Shown: piece after piece, positions 1-8,518 of the stretch
How positions within the stretch are numbered: the stretch's first letter is position 1
Layout: each line of letters starts with the position of its first letter
Source: Streptomyces mashuensis
GTDB taxonomy: Bacteria; Actinomycetota; Actinomycetes; Streptomycetales; Streptomycetaceae
Assembly (NCBI RefSeq): GCF_014654785.1
Contig: NZ_BNBD01000020.1
Location: 33,757-97,756, forward strand
DNA: 64,000 nt
Direction of reading: 5' to 3'
Program-made: the position numbers and the translations under genes
The notes under the pieces: model-generated
What the model was told of the DNA's origin: nothing
Seen by the model: the letters and a program-made list of their open reading frames with translations, nothing else
Databases searched by the model: none

Positions 1-67
1 CGCGTTTCATCGGGATTTCACCGCTCGTTGCCACTCTCGTCCGGAGACCTGATCAGAGGAGAACCGA

Positions 68-721
68 GTGCGACTGAGACGGATCGCGGCCGTGGTGGCC
101 GCTCTTCTGATGGCAGCCGGGCTTTCCGTGCAGCCGGCTTCGGCGGCACGGGCCACGGCTCCGTGCGAGGGTACGTACACGATCGTCGTCGGCGGCACGG
201 GCAGCTCGTGGAACAACGACGGCTTCTACGGCAACATCCAGCAGCACGTCGGGTACCCCACCCAGATCCCCAACGGTGCGAGCGCCCGGGCAGGCGTCAA
301 CGAGCTGAACCGGCTCGTGCGCGAGCAGCGGGCCGCCTGCCCGTACCAGCACGTCAAGATGGGCGGTTATTCGCTGGGGGCCGCGGTGGTGCACATCTGG
401 GTCACCGAGAACTGGCAGACGTTCGACAACGTCAACGCCATTCTGATCGCGGACCCGAAGCGTCAGGGCCCTCCCGGTGCCAACGGCGGCGCGGTGCCGT
501 TCGGCGGTATCGTCGGCGCTCCGCTCGCGGGTGCCGACAGGTTCTTCGGCAACATTCCGGTGAAGTCGATCTGCCACTGGGACTACGTCTGCGACGAGTC
601 CGCCGGCATCTGGACCTACCCCAACAACCACGTCAAGAACTACCCCGCAGACTTCAACATGGACCACCACAACGACAGCGCCAACGAGCAGTGGTACAAC
701 GGCGCCTGGTATCCCTGGTAG
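68..721 (+). CDS. Secreted cutinase/PE-PPE-like alpha/beta hydrolase
   Basis: A 217-residue exported protein. The GTG start is preceded by AGAGGAG at 55-61. Residues 1-27 form a signal peptide (MRLRR, then a hydrophobic stretch ending ASA). The mature part contains GGYSLGAAV, a GxSxG nucleophile elbow, near residue 100, and a cutinase-like opening (YTIVVGGTGSSW) that resembles the PE-PPE hydrolase domain of actinobacteria. A late ADFNMDHHND segment could supply acid and histidine. It probably hydrolyses an ester outside the cell, but the substrate is unknown. It stands alone and is followed by a strong hairpin. The fold assignment is fairly sure; enzymatic activity is inferred. Confidence 0.8.
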   Translation: MRLRRIAAVVAALLMAAGLSVQPASAARATAPCEGTYTIVVGGTGSSWNNDGFYGNIQQHVGYPTQIPNGASARAGVNELNRLVREQRAACPYQHVKMGGYSLGAAVVHIWVTENWQTFDNVNAILIADPKRQGPPGANGGAVPFGGIVGAPLAGADRFFGNIPVKSICHWDYVCDESAGIWTYPNNHVKNYPADFNMDHHNDSANEQWYNGAWYPW

Positions 722-771
722 ACCACGGACCGCTGAATTCTCCTGGCCCGAATTCCCCTGAGTTCCCTTCG

Positions 772-810
772 TCACCTGTCAACGGCCCGGCACAGGCCGC
801 TGACAGGTGA
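772..810 (+). terminator. Rho-independent-type hairpin after the cutinase-like gene
   Basis: The perfect 10-bp arms TCACCTGTCA (772-781) and TGACAGGTGA (801-810) enclose a second stem CGGCC/GGCCG (783-787, 795-799). There is no long U tract, as is usual for Streptomyces terminators. Confidence 0.7.
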
Positions 811-1073
811 TGTTCCGTTGAGGGCCTCGATTCCGTCAGCCCGCTCGCGTTCCCGGCGAGGCCGCCCCCAGCAGGCTTTGGCGGTCCGGGTCCGGGAGCC
901 ACCACGCCGTGGTGGGGCGGCGGTGCCAGTCGCGGGCGTGGGCGTAGGTGTGGATGAGTTCCAGGGCGCGGTTCAGGGCGGGTGACGGCGCGGTGGTGGG
1001 GCGAGCATCACCCCGGGCGGGATGAACCACGGTCCCGGGAAGGCCCGGCTGGCCCCTGGCAGGGTTGTCCGTT
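811..1073. other. Gene-poor stretch with a possible minus-strand remnant
   Basis: No intact gene is seen. On the minus strand, from about 985 down to the stop at 836, one frame reads like a protein tail (ALELIHTYAHARDWHRRPT, then a Trp-rich segment). It has no convincing start and merges upstream with the antisense of the FMN reductase remnant, so it may be the end of a decayed gene. The family was not recognised. Confidence 0.3.
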
Positions 1074-1388
1074 GCGGCCGCCGTGCGCGACCTGTGGCAG
1101 GCCATCGCCGACGCCGAGGGGCTGATCGTCGCGACGCCCCAGTTGCGCGAGCTGTTCGCCCTGCTCAACGTCCACGTGGTCGGCGGCCCGCAGGTCGCCG
1201 TGCCCGAGGTCCACCCCCGCCTCAGCTCCACCGCCGGCTCTGCCGGGCGCTTGACCGATCCCACCACCCGGGCCATGTTCACCTCCCTCCTGCACGGACT
1301 TGCCCAGGCCATCGATCACCAGGCCGGAAACCGGCTGATCAAGGCCTTGCGCTACTGGCGGGGGCAGCTGGGGCAGCTCACCGCATGA
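1074..1388 (+). pseudogene. Remnant of an NADPH-dependent FMN reductase
   Basis: About 105 codons resemble two separated pieces of the flavodoxin-like NADPH:FMN reductase family. DAEGLIVATPQ matches the segment before the usual PEYNGS loop. It runs straight into a C-terminal part (LRELFALLNVHVVG, then GRLTDPTTRAMF). The N-terminal strand with the FMN phosphate loop and roughly 60 central residues are missing. The only upstream start is a TTG without a ribosome site. I read this as an internally deleted, decayed gene. Its stop overlaps the end of the convergent WYL regulator by 37 bp. Confidence 0.6.
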
Positions 1389-2386
1389 GCCGGCACCGGG
1401 TTCGTTCCGTTTCCTGGTGCCGGCTCACCGTCGAGCGCGTGGCGTGCGCGCTCGACGGTCTGCCGCAGGTACGCGGTGACGTGGGGGTCGGCGTCGAGGG
1501 TGTAGTCGGCGTCGAGGGCGGCCAGGGCCTGGGCGATGCCGGGGAGGTGGTCGGTGGCGAAGTCGACGGTGCACGTGGCGTCGTCGAGGGGGTGGATACG
1601 GGCGGGCAGGGCGCCGGTGCGGTGGCGAACCGTTTCGGCGGGGGCGTGGACGGTGGCTGTGGCGCGGTAGCGGGCCGGGGCTGTGGCGATCCTGTCGGCG
1701 ACGTAGGCGGCCGGGTCGCCGCCGGGGACCGGGCGGGGGCTGAAGCGGTGGCGGGTGGTGGCGGGGTGGGTGATGCGGTCGAGGCGGTAGACGCGCCAGT
1801 CGTTCCTGTCGGTGTCGTGGGCCAGGAGGTACCAGAGGCCGCCGGAGGCGACGAGGTGGTGGGGTTCGGCGCGGCGGGCGGTGGAGGTGCCGCGGCGGGT
1901 GGTGTAGTCGAAGGTGACGGTTTCATGGTCGCGGCAGGCGGCGGCCAGGGCGCCGAGCAACTCGGGGTCGACGCGCGGGCCGCGGGTTTCCCAGCCGATG
2001 GTGGCGGTCGTCCGTTGCAGGGCCGCCACCTGTGTGCGCAGCCGGGTGGGGAGAACCTGTTCGAGCTTGGCGAGGGCGCGGAGTGACGTTTCCTCCATGC
2101 CGGTGAGGTGACCCGCGGCGGTGCGCAGGGCGACGGCGGTGGCGATGGCTTCGTCGTCGTCGAGGATGAGGGGCGGCATGGCGGTGCCGGACGCGAGGCG
2201 GTAGCCGCCGGCGTGGCCGGTGGTGCCCTCGACCGGGTAGCCCAGGTCGCGCAGGCGGTCGATGTCGCGGCGGATGGTGCGGGTGGTGACGCCGAGGCGT
2301 TCGGCGAGTTCGGTGCCGGACCATTCGCGGCGGGTCTGCAGGAGGGACAGCAGGCGGAGCATCCGGGCGGGGAGGTCAGTGGTCAT
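1352..2386 (-). CDS. YafY-type HTH/WYL-domain transcriptional regulator
   Basis: A 344-residue regulator. An N-terminal DeoR-like winged helix-turn-helix (about residues 5-60, with LAERLGVTTRTIRRDIDRL) is followed by a WYL domain (about 135-220, GGLWYLLAHD and WRVYRLDRI) and a C-terminal WCX-type extension. WYL domains bind ligands or nucleic acid and control the attached HTH. The ATG at 2386 was chosen because the HTH begins immediately after it; the frame is open further upstream without family similarity. It is divergent from the VOC gene across 130 bp, an arrangement typical of a local regulator and its target. Confidence 0.88.
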   Translation of the reverse strand: MTTDLPARMLRLLSLLQTRREWSGTELAERLGVTTRTIRRDIDRLRDLGYPVEGTTGHAGGYRLASGTAMPPLILDDDEAIATAVALRTAAGHLTGMEETSLRALAKLEQVLPTRLRTQVAALQRTTATIGWETRGPRVDPELLGALAAACRDHETVTFDYTTRRGTSTARRAEPHHLVASGGLWYLLAHDTDRNDWRVYRLDRITHPATTRHRFSPRPVPGGDPAAYVADRIATAPARYRATATVHAPAETVRHRTGALPARIHPLDDATCTVDFATDHLPGIAQALAALDADYTLDADPHVTAYLRQTVERARHALDGEPAPGNGTNPVPAHAVSCPSCPRQ

Positions 2387-2516
2387 GCCGTCCAGATTGC
2401 CCCTCTTTGCGGACGTGAGGTGTCCTAAAAGGCTCCTAGCGTGAGAGTCATGCGGTGGATCCGCCCCCCATCCCCATCCCTCTCCCCCGCTCCCGCCTAC
2501 GCAAGGAACGATTCCT

Positions 2517-3374
2517 GTGAGTTTCATGTCTCCCGGCCAGGTTGTCTGGTTCGAGATCGGCACCAACGTCCCCGAAGCCGTCACCAGCTTCTACGGGCCC
2601 CTGTTGGGCTGGACGTTCGAGGTCGACCCGGATTCCTCGATCGACGGCCGCACCTACACCCGTATCCTCGCCCCGGGCGCGCCGTGGCCGATGGGTGCGA
2701 TCCAGCAGGGCGACACCGGTGACGAGGCCGTCAACCTCTCCGTCCTCTCCGCCGACGTCCACGCCGATGTCGAGAAGCTGACGGCGCTGGGTGCGACGGT
2801 CGTGGTGCCGGCCACGCGGGTGGGGGACGTGACCGTCTTCGCCCGGTTCAAGGACCCGCGCGGGAACCTGTTCTCCCTCTTCTCCCGGTCGGCCTCGGAG
2901 CGGTTCGAGGAGCGGATCGCCGGGACCGGGGAGTCCATGCAGCAGGCCGTGTTCGCCCCGAAGCCCGGGTCGATGGCCTGGTTCGAGATCGGCACCACGG
3001 ACCCTCGGGCGACCATCGGCTTCTACACGAACGCCTTCGGATGGCGGATCGAGGAGGACGACACCGCCGGCGGCGACCGGTACTTCACCGTCTTCGGGTC
3101 CGGCGCCCAGTGGCCGTCCGGGGGCATGCGGGACCACAGCGGCGACGGCACCGCGGGGGGTGGCGCCAGGGGTGACTACGCCATGCCGTGCTTCATGGTC
3201 ACCGATGTGGCCGCCACGACGGCGGCCGCGCAGGAGGCGGGTGCGCGCGTGGAGCACGGGCCCGAGAGCAACCGCGACGGCCTGGTCCACTCCCGCGTCG
3301 TCGACCCCCACGGCAACCGTTTCGGCCTGTTCTCCCGGCCCGCCGTGCCGCCCCTCGCGCCATCGGCCGGCTGA
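2517..3374 (+). CDS. Two-domain VOC (glyoxalase/bleomycin-resistance fold) protein
   Basis: A 285-residue cytoplasmic protein with tandem vicinal-oxygen-chelate domains, about residues 6-125 and 145-278. Each begins with a similar W-F-E-I-G-T strand and ends with DP-x-GN-x-F/FGLFS (KDPRGNLFSLFS and VDPHGNRFGLFS). The GTG start follows AAGGAA at 2502-2507. VOC proteins range from metal-dependent dioxygenases and isomerases to drug-binding proteins, and the substrate cannot be read from the sequence. Its divergent neighbour, the WYL regulator, is the likely controller. Confidence 0.85.
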   Translation: MSFMSPGQVVWFEIGTNVPEAVTSFYGPLLGWTFEVDPDSSIDGRTYTRILAPGAPWPMGAIQQGDTGDEAVNLSVLSADVHADVEKLTALGATVVVPATRVGDVTVFARFKDPRGNLFSLFSRSASERFEERIAGTGESMQQAVFAPKPGSMAWFEIGTTDPRATIGFYTNAFGWRIEEDDTAGGDRYFTVFGSGAQWPSGGMRDHSGDGTAGGGARGDYAMPCFMVTDVAATTAAAQEAGARVEHGPESNRDGLVHSRVVDPHGNRFGLFSRPAVPPLAPSAG

Positions 3375-3485
3375 TCGTTTCGCCGCCGCTGCCGCTGCCG
3401 GCTGCTGCCATCTGTGCCTGCGCGTCGGTCGCAGCGGTGAGCTCTTCCGTGAAGCAACGTTCGACCACACACCGTAAGGAGAAAG

Positions 3486-4433
3486 ATGATGAAGATCGCA
3501 CTGCTGGGGACCGGGTTCGGGCAGGCGCACGCCGCCGTCTACGCGGCTCGGGGCGACGTGGAAGTGGTGGTGTTCGGCCGGGACGTGGAGAAGACCGCGA
3601 AGATGGCCGGGCGGTTCGGGTTCGCGTCCTCCACGGAGACGGACGCGGCGTTCGAGGACCCCTCGTTCGACCTGGTGGACATCTGCCTGCCCGTCGGGCT
3701 GCATGCCCCGTTCGTGCTGCGTGCCCTGGAAGCGGGCAAGCATGCCCTGGTCGAGCTGCCGCTGGCCGACAACCTGGTGGACGCGAAGCGGGTCGCCGAA
3801 GCCGCCGCACGAAGCGACAAGCATGTGTTCGTGGACATGTTCGAGCGGTTCATCCCGGCCAACCGGGCACTGTTCGACGCGGTGCGCGAGGGCACGTACG
3901 GACGGCTGGAGCAGCTGACACTGTGGAACCTGACGGCCCACCTGTGGCCGGGGGCTTCGCTCGGGCTGAAGGTGCTGCCTCTGGAAGCGCTGCACAGCGA
4001 CATGGACATCATCACGCGCGTCCTCGGTCTCCCCCGGGACATCACCGTCTCCACGGTCGAGCGCGACGAGCACTCCGCCGCCGTCGACGCCGCCTTCCGG
4101 TTCGACGGCGCGTCCGCCCGCAGCTCGGTCTCCTCGCTGATGCCCATGTCCTGGGGAGCGCGCGGCGGCTACACCGCCACCTTCGAGCGCGGCGTGCTCG
4201 ACGCCGCCTCCACGATGGGCTTCGACGGCAAGCCGTCCGGCGCCGTCACCGCGTACACCGCCGACGGTGCACACGAGCTCGCGCTGCCGCCCGCCGACCA
4301 GTACGCCGCCATGATCGGCCACGTCATGGACGTGCTGCACGGCGGGGCGGAGAACCAGATCGGCCCGGACAGCGTGCTGGACGCCCTCAAGCTCACGCTC
4401 GACCTCGAGCAGAGGGTGAACGGCTCCCGCTGA
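3486..4433 (+). CDS. Gfo/Idh/MocA-family oxidoreductase
   Basis: A 315-residue NAD(P)-dependent oxidoreductase. The N-terminal Rossmann fold begins ALLGTGFGQAHA. The segment that normally holds the catalytic Glu-Lys-Pro reads LVELPLADN, so the usual lysine is replaced by leucine. The C-terminal alpha/beta domain carries HSDMDII, in the place of the GxxxDxxxH-type active-site helix. AAGGAGA at 3477-3483 precedes a double ATG; starts at 3486 or 3489 are equivalent. These enzymes act on sugars, polyols or related hydroxy compounds. The substrate is unknown, and the missing lysine weakens any claim of classical dehydrogenase activity. Confidence 0.83.
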   Translation: MMKIALLGTGFGQAHAAVYAARGDVEVVVFGRDVEKTAKMAGRFGFASSTETDAAFEDPSFDLVDICLPVGLHAPFVLRALEAGKHALVELPLADNLVDAKRVAEAAARSDKHVFVDMFERFIPANRALFDAVREGTYGRLEQLTLWNLTAHLWPGASLGLKVLPLEALHSDMDIITRVLGLPRDITVSTVERDEHSAAVDAAFRFDGASARSSVSSLMPMSWGARGGYTATFERGVLDAASTMGFDGKPSGAVTAYTADGAHELALPPADQYAAMIGHVMDVLHGGAENQIGPDSVLDALKLTLDLEQRVNGSR

Positions 4434-4527
4434 ACAGTTTCCGCCGGCCGGCGGCTCGTCGTTGCGGAACGGGCAGCGCACGGGGCCCGCGCTCGACAGC
4501 GGGCGCGGAAGCGTCCGGATCACGCCG

Positions 4528-5112
4528 TCATGGTGTGGGGCGGCCCTGGCATGCGCTGCCGGTGTGCCACTGGTGGTCGGGCAGGAAGCGCACGTCGTAC
4601 TGCTCGGGGACGGTGCGGAACGTGCCGAGAGCGGGAACGACCGGGCTGTGCGGCAGGGTGAGGTCGTCGGTGGGAACGCCGAGGTTCTCGAAGAACCGCT
4701 CGAACGTTCCGCCGGGCCCGGCGGCCACGCCGACGACCCTGCTGTGGTGGCGTTCCATGCGGTAGGCGTGGGGGCAGTTCTTGGGGACGAAACCGAAGTC
4801 GCCAGGGGTGAGGAGTCGTTCCTGCTGGTTGCCGTCGAGGTCTTCCACGAACAGGCGCACGGCGCCGTCCGTGACGTAGAAGACCTCGTGGGTGTCGGGG
4901 TGGGAGTGGGCGGGGACGAGGTCGCCCTTCGGGCCCTCGACGGTGAAGAAGTTGAACGTGTTCTCGGTCTGCTCGCCGCCGGCGTAGATGGTGACGAGGT
5001 CCCCGAAGAGATGGGCGCGGTCGCCCTTGCCCTTCTCGATGAAGTAGGGCCGGCCCGGTTCGGCCGGGATGTGCGAGCGGGTGCGGTAGCGGGTGGCGTA
5101 CTCGATGGTCAC
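4528..5112 (-). CDS. Cupin protein, quercetin 2,3-dioxygenase-like
   Basis: A 194-residue single-cupin protein. The first cupin motif HSHPDTHEVFYV provides the His-His-Glu metal ligands (about residues 69-80). The second motif, around DFGFVPKNCPHAY, supplies the last histidine. This looks like a metal-binding bicupin-derived dioxygenase or isomerase half, similar to quercetinase-type proteins; the substrate is unknown. It is divergent from an AraC-type regulator with 121 bp between starts, which suggests that the regulator controls it. Confidence 0.82.
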   Translation of the reverse strand: MTIEYATRYRTRSHIPAEPGRPYFIEKGKGDRAHLFGDLVTIYAGGEQTENTFNFFTVEGPKGDLVPAHSHPDTHEVFYVTDGAVRLFVEDLDGNQQERLLTPGDFGFVPKNCPHAYRMERHHSRVVGVAAGPGGTFERFFENLGVPTDDLTLPHSPVVPALGTFRTVPEQYDVRFLPDHQWHTGSACQGRPTP

Positions 5113-5233
5113 CTGTGGTCTCCGGTGTCGTCGTGGAAACGGTGGCGGGGCGGTCGGTCCCCTTCCTCCTTCGCGTTCCCTCCTTCACGCTAGGGCCGTC
5201 GGCAGGAGTGATCGTCTAGGCTCCGGACACGTC

Positions 5234-6175
5234 ATGAAGAAAAACGGACACGATGAGCGGGGCCCGGTTCCGCGGGGCGTCGCCCCCGTCCCCTACCGGC
5301 CGGCGCCGGGGGCGCCGCCGGGCATCGAGGTGCTCACCCTCGCGCGGCTCGCCGAGCGGGCCGCCGCTCACGGCGATGATCTCCACCGGCCCAGCCGCCC
5401 GGCGTTCCACCTGCTGATCGTCGTGCGGGTGGGGACGGTCCGCTGTTCCGTCGACTTCACCACCCACGACGTGACGTCCGGCGACTGGCTCTGGGTGCGG
5501 CCGGGGCAGGTGGTGCGGTTCTGTTCCGCGGCGGAGGGCGCCGAGGGTGCCGTGGTCGTCTTCCCTTCCGGGTTCCTCAGCGGCAGCACGGTCGCCCTGA
5601 GCGGTGCCGACGATCACACCCGGTGCCGGAGCATCACTCCCTCCCCCGCGCACGCGGCGTTCCTGGACCGGGTCCTCGGTGCGCTGGAGGACGGATACGC
5701 CGCCCCGCCCGCCGGCATGCCGCCGGCCGCGCACATCGAGGCGATGCGGCATCTGCTGTCCGCCCTGCTCGTCCGCCTCGCCCACGCCGAGCCGTCGCCG
5801 GCCCCGGCCGCCACCGAGAACGAGGCGTTCCGCCGGTTCCAGGGGGAAGTGGAGAAGAGCTTCGCCCGCACCCGGCGGGTCGAGGACTACGCCGCCCTCC
5901 TCGGCTACAGCCCGCGTACCCTCACCCGCGCCACCCGTTCCGCTGCCGGGTGCGGTGCCAAGCAGTTCATCGACGACCGTGTCCTGCTGGAAGCCAAGCG
6001 GCTCCTCGTGCACACCACGCTGTCCCCCTCCGCCGTCGGCGATCGCACCGGTTTCGACCACGCGACGGCCTTCAGTGCGTTCTTCCGCCGGCACACAGGG
6101 CTGACCCCCACGGCCTTCCGCCGCCGGGCGGTCGGTGACGGAGGTGAGGCGGGCGCGTCTCGTCCGGCTGGCTGA
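5234..6175 (+). CDS. AraC-family transcriptional regulator (paralogue of 13845-14747)
   Basis: 313 residues: an N-terminal cupin-like sensor (about 25-130) and a C-terminal AraC HTH pair (about 210-300; EDYAALLGYSPRTLTRATR and the second helix near TGFDHATAFSAFFRRHTG). The ATG was chosen because it opens MKKNGHDE, matching the NGHD near the N-terminus of the paralogue at 13.8 kb. TAGGCT at 5217-5222 lies 11 nt upstream and could be a -10 element, giving a very short leader. It is divergent from the cupin gene, its probable target. Confidence 0.87.
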   Translation: MKKNGHDERGPVPRGVAPVPYRPAPGAPPGIEVLTLARLAERAAAHGDDLHRPSRPAFHLLIVVRVGTVRCSVDFTTHDVTSGDWLWVRPGQVVRFCSAAEGAEGAVVVFPSGFLSGSTVALSGADDHTRCRSITPSPAHAAFLDRVLGALEDGYAAPPAGMPPAAHIEAMRHLLSALLVRLAHAEPSPAPAATENEAFRRFQGEVEKSFARTRRVEDYAALLGYSPRTLTRATRSAAGCGAKQFIDDRVLLEAKRLLVHTTLSPSAVGDRTGFDHATAFSAFFRRHTGLTPTAFRRRAVGDGGEAGASRPAG

Positions 6176-6189
6176 CAGGTATCCCGGCG

Positions 6190-7443
6190 TCATGCGGGGC
6201 TGCGGCACGGCTCCGGTTCGGGGTGCGGTGTCTCGTCCCCTCGGGGAAGCAGGAGCGGGGTGGCCAGGATGAGGAGTCCTGCGGCCGTGAGGGCGGTGCG
6301 GGGGTCGGTGGTGTCGGCGAGCAGGCCGCCGAGTGCGGTGAGGGTGGCGATGGACGCCTGCTGGGCGATCGACCAGGCGGACAGGGTGCGGGCGACGAGG
6401 TGCTGGGGGGTGTGTTCGAGCCGGTAGGTGGCGAGCACGGGGGTGTACAGGCTCATGTTGATGACGATCGCCAGTTCGACGGCTATCACGGTGACGAGGC
6501 CGACGACGCCGGGGCGGACGAAGGCCAGGCCGATGAGCCAGATGGCGCGCAGGGTGCCGACGGTCCGGAAGACGCGGTGCCGGCCGTGGCGGGCCACCAC
6601 CCGGCGGGCCAGCCGGGAACCGATGAGTCCGCCGAGGCAGGGGGCGGCGAAGGCGAGGCCGTACTGCCAGGGTGCGAAGCCGAGCCGGCGCAGGAGGAGT
6701 ACGGCCAGCAGCGGCTCCGTGGCCATGATCAGGCCGGAGACGAGCATCTGGTTGAGGAAGAGGGCCCGCAGAACCCGGTGGCCCATGATGTGCCGCCAGC
6801 CGTCGAACAGTGCGCCCGTCCGGGTCGGGGTCCCCTCGGCCGGTTGGGGTGCTTCCTCCCGGCCGCGGATCGCCGTGATGGCGAGTGCGGAGAGCAGGTA
6901 GCTGAGCGCGTCGGCCACCACGGTGGTGACCGGTCCGAGCAGGCCGATCGCCGCCCCGCCCAGGGGCGGCCCGACGGCGATGGAGCTCCAGTTCGTGGAC
7001 TCGAACCGCGCATTGGCCACGAGGAGGTCGTCCCGCCGGACGAGGGTCTTGAGGTAGGCGCCACTGGCCGCGCCGAACGCGATCTTGGCGGCCGCGACCA
7101 CGGTCGAGACCACCAGCAGCTGGACGAAGCCGAGCAGACCGAAGGCGTAGGCCACCGGGATCGTCGCCATGGCCCCGAACCGGACCAGGTCCGTTGCGAT
7201 CATGACCGGGCGCTTGCGCCGGAACTCCACCCACGGCGCGAGCGGCACCGCGATCAGCGCGCCCACCGCAGGCCCCACCGCGGACAGCGCGGACACCTCG
7301 GCGGGGCCGGCATGCAGCATCAGTACGGCGATCAGCGGCAAGGCCCCGAACCCCAGCCCCGACCCGTACGCGCTCACCGCGTACGCCGCCCACAGCCAGC
7401 CGAACGGCCGGCCCAGCCTTTTCCTGCTCCTCATCGCCGTCAT
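6190..7443 (-). CDS. MFS transporter
   Basis: A 417-residue integral membrane protein with about twelve hydrophobic segments, in the group that includes enterobactin-exporter-like and macrolide efflux MFS proteins. The loop EFRRKRPVMIATD between helices 2 and 3 is the MFS motif-A region, and a related loop recurs in the second half (RRVVARHGRHRVFR). The ATG at 7443 has GAGGGGAG upstream; an in-frame TTG at 7479 is the alternative. It is probably a drug or small-molecule exporter. It is divergent from a LysR regulator with a palindrome between them. Confidence 0.85.
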   Translation of the reverse strand: MTAMRSRKRLGRPFGWLWAAYAVSAYGSGLGFGALPLIAVLMLHAGPAEVSALSAVGPAVGALIAVPLAPWVEFRRKRPVMIATDLVRFGAMATIPVAYAFGLLGFVQLLVVSTVVAAAKIAFGAASGAYLKTLVRRDDLLVANARFESTNWSSIAVGPPLGGAAIGLLGPVTTVVADALSYLLSALAITAIRGREEAPQPAEGTPTRTGALFDGWRHIMGHRVLRALFLNQMLVSGLIMATEPLLAVLLLRRLGFAPWQYGLAFAAPCLGGLIGSRLARRVVARHGRHRVFRTVGTLRAIWLIGLAFVRPGVVGLVTVIAVELAIVINMSLYTPVLATYRLEHTPQHLVARTLSAWSIAQQASIATLTALGGLLADTTDPRTALTAAGLLILATPLLLPRGDETPHPEPEPCRSPA

Positions 7444-7550
7444 GCCCGGCACGCTCCCCTCGACACCCCGATCGAACAAACAAGCGTTGTCCGGGGAGAG
7501 CTAATCCGGCAGGTCAGTTGGCGGTCAAACAACCGACCCCGGCTCGGTGC

Positions 7551-7565
7551 ACAACCTTTGGTTGT
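7551..7565. promoter_or_regulatory. Palindrome in the MFS/LysR intergenic region
   Basis: ACAACC-TTT-GGTTGT is a perfect 6-bp inverted repeat, 17 bp upstream of the LysR start. A further half-site-like AACAACC lies near 7527-7533. It is likely the autoregulatory operator of the LysR protein and may also serve the divergent MFS gene. Confidence 0.5.
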
Positions 7566-7582
7566 TCGCTACGGTGGCCGGC

Positions 7583-8518
7583 ATGGATCTCGAAGCAGTG
7601 CGCACCTTCGCCGTCATCGCGGAATCCGGCCAGTTCCGGAAAGCCGCCGTCGACCTGTCGGTGACGCAGCAGGCCGTCTCCAAGCGCGTCGCCGCGCTGG
7701 AGCGGGACCTCGGCGTGCGGCTGTTCGCCCGCACGCCGCGCGGCGCGGAGCTCACCATCGACGGGCAGGCGTTCCTCCCTCACGCACGGGAGCTGCTGCG
7801 CGTCGCCGAGCGCGCGGTCGCATCCGTGCAAACCGGCCGCCGCCCGCTGCGGGTCGACGTGCTCAACTCGCGCGGTGCGGCGTCGGGCCTGATGCGCGGC
7901 TTCCACCGCGCGCACCCGGACATCGACCTCGACGTGCTGATGCTGTGGGACATCGAGGCGGCCGTCGCCGCCATCCGGTCCGGCACCATCGACGCGTCCT
8001 TCCGCGCCGTCGCCGCGCCCGGCCGGCCCCTGCCCGAGGACATCGCCTCCGTCCGGGTGCTCGACGAGCCGCTCCAGCTGCTCACCGGGCCCGCCCACGC
8101 CCTGGCCGGCGCCAAGTCGGTGACCGTCGCCGAGCTGGTGGGGCACCGGATCTGGATGCCCGGCATCGTCCCCGGCTCCGAGTGGGGCGCCTACTACGAC
8201 GACCTCGTGGCCGAGTTCGGGCTCACCATCGAGGCGACCGGCCCCAACTTCGGCTCCGACGCCCTCCTCGACACCATCGCCGACACCCCCGCCCTGGCCA
8301 CCTTCATGAGCGAGCAGACCAGACTCGTCTGGCCCGCCGGCCACGGCCTGCGCCGCATGCCGGTCACCGACCCGACGCCCGTCTACCCGCACTCGCTGAT
8401 CTGGCACCGTGACAACCCCCACCCGGCGCTGGCCACCCTCCGTGCCCACCTCACCGCCACGGCGGCCGGCCGCGACGCTCCTGGGACGTGGGTGCCGCAG
8501 TGGGTGCTGCCGCGCTAA
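7583..8518 (+). CDS. LysR-family transcriptional regulator
   Basis: 311 residues. The N-terminal winged HTH (1-60; LEAVRTFAVIAESGQFRKAA and SVTQQAVSKRVAALE) is followed by a linker helix and the periplasmic-binding-protein-like effector domain (about 85-300). The ATG at 7583 begins exactly at the family's usual MDLxxLRxF opening. It is divergent from the MFS gene, so it is probably its ligand-responsive activator or repressor. Its stop overlaps the convergent STAND gene by 4 bp. Confidence 0.88.
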   Translation: MDLEAVRTFAVIAESGQFRKAAVDLSVTQQAVSKRVAALERDLGVRLFARTPRGAELTIDGQAFLPHARELLRVAERAVASVQTGRRPLRVDVLNSRGAASGLMRGFHRAHPDIDLDVLMLWDIEAAVAAIRSGTIDASFRAVAAPGRPLPEDIASVRVLDEPLQLLTGPAHALAGAKSVTVAELVGHRIWMPGIVPGSEWGAYYDDLVAEFGLTIEATGPNFGSDALLDTIADTPALATFMSEQTRLVWPAGHGLRRMPVTDPTPVYPHSLIWHRDNPHPALATLRAHLTATAAGRDAPGTWVPQWVLPR

